Position numbers and translations under genes: made by a program | Part shown: in pieces, positions 60,427 through 64,000 of the stretch | Layout of the letters: each line of letters opens with the position of its first letter | How positions within the stretch are numbered: the stretch's first letter is position 1 | Assembly (NCBI RefSeq): GCF_003315205.1 | Contig: NZ_QNRR01000005.1 | Span: 1-64,000, forward strand | Direction: 5' to 3' | Source: Roseimicrobium gellanilyticum | Lineage (GTDB): Bacteria > Verrucomicrobiota > Verrucomicrobiia > Verrucomicrobiales > Verrucomicrobiaceae | DNA: 64,000 nucleotides | The notes under the pieces: generated by a model | The model's input: the letters and a program-made list of their open reading frames with translations, nothing else | The model's database searches: none | Told to the model about the DNA's origin: nothing

Positions 60427-61128
60427 GTGAACTGGGTTACGCAAAATTGCTGGCAGATGCTGGAACCCGCCTGGGCCGGTATCATGCTGACGTTTGCGTC
60501 CATTGCTGCCGGTGCCGTCATCGGAAGCGAGCGGGAGCGCCGTGACAAGCCGGCAGGGATGAGGACGCTCATTCTTGTCTCCTTGGGAGCGGCGGTCTTC
60601 ACCATGACATCGTTCGCGTTTGTGACCACCACCGGGGATTCGGGCCGGGTGGCGGCGCAGATCGTCACAGGTATCGGGTTCCTTGGCGCCGGGGTGATTC
60701 TGCACTCCCGTCGCTCCGTGGTCGGCGTGACGACTGCGGCCACCATCTGGGTCACGGCGGCCATTGGGCTCACGGTGGGCGCTGGCTATGCCATTCCTGG
60801 GCTCGCCTTGAGTGTGATAGTCCGGACCGTTCTGGATCTCGTGCACCGATACGAGCGGGAGTTTCTGGATCACGTATGCACATGGCGGGTGCGTATTACC
60901 TTCCAGAGCCATCGGGGAAAGACCCAGGCCAAGCTGCAGCGCATCCTGAGCGCCTATCACATCCAGTCCTCCCGTGGCCAGTGGTCGATGCTGGATGCGC
61001 ACCGCGGCCAGGTCGAATTGGACGTCCAGATCCCCGAGCGCAAGATGCACGAAGTCGCCGGCGAGATTGCCGATCTTGGGGAAGTGGAATCCATCGAAGA
61101 TCGAGCCGCCACATCTCCTGAAGGATGA
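60427..61128 (+). CDS. MgtC/SapB-family membrane protein
   Basis: The protein has 233 residues from the GTG at 60427. About five membrane helices hold the MgtC signatures: GAVIGSERERRDKPAGMRT, ILVSLGAAVFTM, VAAQIVTGIGFLGAGVILH and GVTTAATIWVTAAIGLTVG. A soluble ACT-like C-terminal domain (residues about 155-230) follows, as in MgtC of magnesium/phosphate-limited bacteria. It has no operon partner: it lies 130 bases after the DUF1552 gene and converges on the next DUF1552 gene with 9 bases between stops. A link to phosphate or Mg limitation is family knowledge. Confidence 0.88.
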   Translation: MNWVTQNCWQMLEPAWAGIMLTFASIAAGAVIGSERERRDKPAGMRTLILVSLGAAVFTMTSFAFVTTTGDSGRVAAQIVTGIGFLGAGVILHSRRSVVGVTTAATIWVTAAIGLTVGAGYAIPGLALSVIVRTVLDLVHRYEREFLDHVCTWRVRITFQSHRGKTQAKLQRILSAYHIQSSRGQWSMLDAHRGQVELDVQIPERKMHEVAGEIADLGEVESIEDRAATSPEG

Positions 61129-61137
61129 GCTGCGCTT

Positions 61138-62421
61138 TTATGCTGTCTCCAGTCCCTTCATCGTCGTGGTGCCACTGGAGAAGGAACCCGCCTCGATGCC
61201 CATGCGCTGGATGAGTGAGACGAAAAGATTGCTGAGCGGGTAGTTGTGCTTGCGATCAAAGGCGAGGTGCTGGCCATGTTTGAAGCCTCCGCCAGCGAGC
61301 AGGACGGGAAGGTTGTCGTTCGAGTGCGCGTTGGCGCTGCCCATGTTGGTGCCGTAGAGCACGGAGGATTGATCGAGCAGGGTGCGGCCTTGTTCTCCCG
61401 TTTGGCGGAGTCCGGTGAGGAAGACGGCCAGATCCTGGAATTGTGCGGCTTCGATGCGGCGGAGTTCGTCCAGCTTCTCCTCGCGGTTGCCGTGGTGCGT
61501 CAGTTCGTGGGTGTTGGATTTCACACCCGGAATGGTGCGCGCGGTGATGCCGGCCAGGCTGGCGCACACGGTGACGATGCGGGTGCTGTCCGTCTCCAGT
61601 GCGAGACGCACCAGGTCAAACATCACACGATTGCACTTGGGCAGATCGTTTCGATCACCGATTTCCTCCGGCTTCGGCGTCTTCACCACTGGCTTGGGTT
61701 GATTCACCCATCCTTCCGCCGCGGCGAGACGCCTCTCCAGTTCACGGACACTGGTGAAATACTGATCGAGACGTTCGCGATCCGCCGCGCCGACTTCGCG
61801 CTCCAGGCGTTTGGACTTCTCACGCAGGCTGTCGAGGAGGCTCCGGTCATCTTTGAGCCGCTGCACCGCCAGTGCCTTGCCTTCTGTGGTGTCCTCAATG
61901 AAGAGCTGCTGATAGAGTTTCAGCGGGCTGCTCTGCGGTGGGATCATGGAGCCGCTGCGTGTCCACGAGAGGCTGAGGTTGTCCGAGCCAATCATGAGTG
62001 CGAGTGATGGGAAGCGCGTCTCGCTACCCACTTTCTCAGCCATGAACTGATCAAGAGAAATGCTGTTGCGGAAGGAGCCACGGCTCGCTCCCGGCGCACA
62101 GGTGAGGAAGGATTTCTCCGCAGCATGGCCACCATCCACACCCGGCAGTGACACGCCTGAGAAGACGGTGAGGTCGTTGCGATGCTCTTTCAAGATATCC
62201 AGGTACGGCGTGCTCTCGTAGTCGCGACCTGCCGTCGTGGGAAAGAACTGATCCGGCAGGATGCCCATGTTCGTCATCATGCCGATGAAGCGGCGCGGAG
62301 GCGTGGGCGATGCAGCACCGAGGCGCGGCATCATCGCCTCAAGAAATGGCAGGGCCAGCGCTGCGCCAGTGCTGCGCAGAAAGGTGCGGCGCGAGATCGG
62401 AGAACGAAGGGCGATGTTCAT
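61138..62421 (-). CDS. DUF1552-family secreted protein (pair 2)
   Basis: This 427-residue protein has a twin-arginine-type signal (ISRRTFLRSTGAALALPFLE). Landmarks are shared with the DUF1552 protein at 59001-60296 (the conserved GVSLPGVDGGHAAEKSFLT region, LYGTNMGSANAHSNDNLPV and GGGFKHGQHL), but the two are clearly divergent in sequence. It starts 17 bases after the DUF1592 partner stop. Confidence 0.92.
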   Translation of the reverse strand: MNIALRSPISRRTFLRSTGAALALPFLEAMMPRLGAASPTPPRRFIGMMTNMGILPDQFFPTTAGRDYESTPYLDILKEHRNDLTVFSGVSLPGVDGGHAAEKSFLTCAPGASRGSFRNSISLDQFMAEKVGSETRFPSLALMIGSDNLSLSWTRSGSMIPPQSSPLKLYQQLFIEDTTEGKALAVQRLKDDRSLLDSLREKSKRLEREVGAADRERLDQYFTSVRELERRLAAAEGWVNQPKPVVKTPKPEEIGDRNDLPKCNRVMFDLVRLALETDSTRIVTVCASLAGITARTIPGVKSNTHELTHHGNREEKLDELRRIEAAQFQDLAVFLTGLRQTGEQGRTLLDQSSVLYGTNMGSANAHSNDNLPVLLAGGGFKHGQHLAFDRKHNYPLSNLFVSLIQRMGIEAGSFSSGTTTMKGLETA

Positions 62422-62438
62422 GCTATTCTGAGGGGAGG

Positions 62439-64000
62439 TTATTTCATGCCGAAGAGCTCGCTCTGTATCACTTCCAGAAGCAGGCTCTGCACGCCGTAGT
62501 TGGAACTCCTCGTTTTGGCGACGATGGAATCGACACGATCACGATCCGCAAAGCTGATGTCAGCGCCGGTCGCATACGTGATGAGGTGGCTGGCGAACGC
62601 ATGAGCGAGACGTTCCGGCTGTGAAGCAAGGATGGAGCGCAGCTCATTCACGTCCTTGAAGGCGCGCCCATCTGGCATGGCACCGGAGCAATCCACGGGT
62701 GCTGCGGCGTGATATTCGATGCCGCGGCCATGCAGTACCGGGCGGGTTTTCGAATCACCAGCAGATCCTGCGGCGCGGTACTGCTCGCGCCAGCCGCCCA
62801 TGACATCGAAGCTCTCCAGTGCGAAGCCATAGCCATCCATCTTCTGGTGGCATGCAGCACAGGTGGCGTTGCGCTTGTGCTTGTCGAGTTGTTCACGAAT
62901 CGTCGTGGTGCCGCGTGTGTCTGGCTCCACCGTGCCTGCATCCGCTGGCGGTGGGGAGGGAACAATGCCGAGCACCTTTTCCATCACAAAGGCGCCGCGC
63001 TTCACGGGCGAGGTGGTGGTTCCATTCGCCGTGGTCTTCATCACCGCCGCCATGGTGAGGAATCCTCCACGCGGGCTGTGCTTCGGCAGCGTCACACGTT
63101 GGATGTCCCAGCCGCGTACTCCGTCGATGCCGTACAAACGTGCCAGTGGCTCATTGAGATAGGCAAAGTCCGACTGCACGAGGGTGCTGATGCCGAGATC
63201 GTTCTTCAACAGGTCGGTGAAATAGGCGCGAGCTTCCAGAAGCATCGCGTCCTGCAACCAGGGCATGAACTCCGGATACATCTTGCGATCCGGCTGTGTG
63301 GCTCCGATCTCGCGCAGCATGAGCCATTGACCGAGGAAGTCCTCCACGAAGCGCTGTGAGCGTTTGTCAGTCAGCATGCGCTTCGTCTGCGCGAGCAACA
63401 CGTCGGGCCGCGACAGCTTCTTTTCATCGGCGAGCTTGGAGAGCTCCTCATCCGGAAGCGTGTTCCAGAGGAAATAGGAGAGCCGCGAGGCGAGGGCGTG
63501 GTCATCGAGCTTTCCAGCGGGTTCACGAATGAAGAGGAATTCCGGTGACGTGAGCGCCTCACGATAGGCCGTGCGCATCGCGTCCTCGAAAGCGGCACCC
63601 GCATCGAGTCGTGCCTTCACCTTGGCGGTGTACTCGGCGACCTCGGCATCCAGCACGGGGCGGCGGAAGGCCTTGCGCAGGAACGTGCGCAGCAGCCGCT
63701 CGGCATCGGTGACCGGGTTCTTCGACTCCACATACACGATGGGGCGGTGCTGACCGCGCTCGCCATAGATGTCTGCAGGTTCCGAGCGCGGATTGCCGCG
63801 TGGCCAGATCTGCTGCGTTGGCTTGGGAATGCCAAGCTCCGGCGTCCAGACCTTCACCGGCAGATCGCCGAAGAGAGCCCGATGACTTGCCGGTGGCCAC
63901 TGGTCATGCAGCGGTCCTTCGATCTCGATCCATTCCACCGCGATGCCGGGCACATTCCACATGGGGCCGAGGACATCCTTGTTCGGACCGTGGGCATAGT
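62439..64000 (-). CDS. DUF1592-family secreted cytochrome protein (pair 2, 5' end missing)
   Basis: The reading frame is open to the right edge (YAHGPNKDVLGPMWNVPG is readable from the last bases), so about 520 C-terminal residues are seen and the signal and first cytochrome lie beyond the window. DUF1595/1592 blocks (LASRLSYFLWNTLPDEELSK) and the DUF1588 haem site CAACHQKMDGYGFALESFD are visible, followed by DUF1585. It pairs with the DUF1552 gene downstream, the mirror image of the pair at 56234-60296. Confidence 0.9.
   Translation of the reverse strand, partial: YAHGPNKDVLGPMWNVPGIAVEWIEIEGPLHDQWPPASHRALFGDLPVKVWTPELGIPKPTQQIWPRGNPRSEPADIYGERGQHRPIVYVESKNPVTDAERLLRTFLRKAFRRPVLDAEVAEYTAKVKARLDAGAAFEDAMRTAYREALTSPEFLFIREPAGKLDDHALASRLSYFLWNTLPDEELSKLADEKKLSRPDVLLAQTKRMLTDKRSQRFVEDFLGQWLMLREIGATQPDRKMYPEFMPWLQDAMLLEARAYFTDLLKNDLGISTLVQSDFAYLNEPLARLYGIDGVRGWDIQRVTLPKHSPRGGFLTMAAVMKTTANGTTTSPVKRGAFVMEKVLGIVPSPPPADAGTVEPDTRGTTTIREQLDKHKRNATCAACHQKMDGYGFALESFDVMGGWREQYRAAGSAGDSKTRPVLHGRGIEYHAAAPVDCSGAMPDGRAFKDVNELRSILASQPERLAHAFASHLITYATGADISFADRDRVDSIVAKTRSSNYGVQSLLLEVIQSELFGMK

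Overview
The window looks like a chromosomal segment of a verrucomicrobial (PVC superphylum) bacterium. The signs are family-level: ThuA/beta-propeller dehydrogenase fusions with cytochrome c or cupredoxin, two DUF1592-DUF1552 gene pairs, a short ECF-type sigma factor with a LamG-like anti-sigma partner, a PEP-CTERM protein and an RNase HI typical of a free-living Gram-negative cell. Most genes are GC-rich with long reading frames. The two DUF262 genes near the left end are visibly AT-richer (47-50% GC in lines counted by hand, against about 65% in one counted line of a neighbouring gene). No rRNA, prophage or CRISPR array was seen.

Layout. 1-1396: tail of an unknown gene with a strong terminator, a palindrome-pair repeat, a DUF4230-like membrane protein and tRNA-Cys. 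1519-6010: two overlapping DUF262 (GmrSD-like) genes, a probable defence cassette directly downstream of the tRNA, and a possible transposase remnant. 6033-20189: ThuA-type multidomain dehydrogenases, a HEAT-like protein, rnhA, a second palindrome-pair repeat, a NarL/NarX-like two-component pair and a sugar-phosphate isomerase/epimerase. 20217-25062: phoX, a TPR membrane protein and a SUMF1-like lipoprotein or secreted protein.

25240-50572 is the most striking part. A tightly packed plus-strand operon encodes an ExbB fused to DUF2341 and LamG domains, ExbD, a TonB-like protein, a putative porin, a periplasmic coiled-coil protein, a parvulin-type isomerase, a 3,926-residue cysteine-free filamentous-haemagglutinin exoprotein and a Sel1-repeat protein. 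Facing it on the minus strand are its likely outer-membrane transporter (TpsB/FhaC type), a verrucomicrobial membrane-anchored protein, a PstS-like phosphate-binding-fold protein and a PEP-CTERM protein. A 13-base sequence (gatgttacgaaat) occurs upstream of both phoX and the exbB operon, and a related site lies upstream of the PEP-CTERM/pstS-like genes. I propose a phosphate-linked, TonB-energised two-partner secretion and scavenging system; the link is inference.

50743-64000: a protein with a TIR/DUF4062-like N-terminus and a central membrane segment, an esterase, then sigma factor, anti-sigma-like protein, DUF1592 and DUF1552 in one probable operon, an MgtC-like protein, and a second DUF1592-DUF1552 pair on the opposite strand that runs off the right edge.
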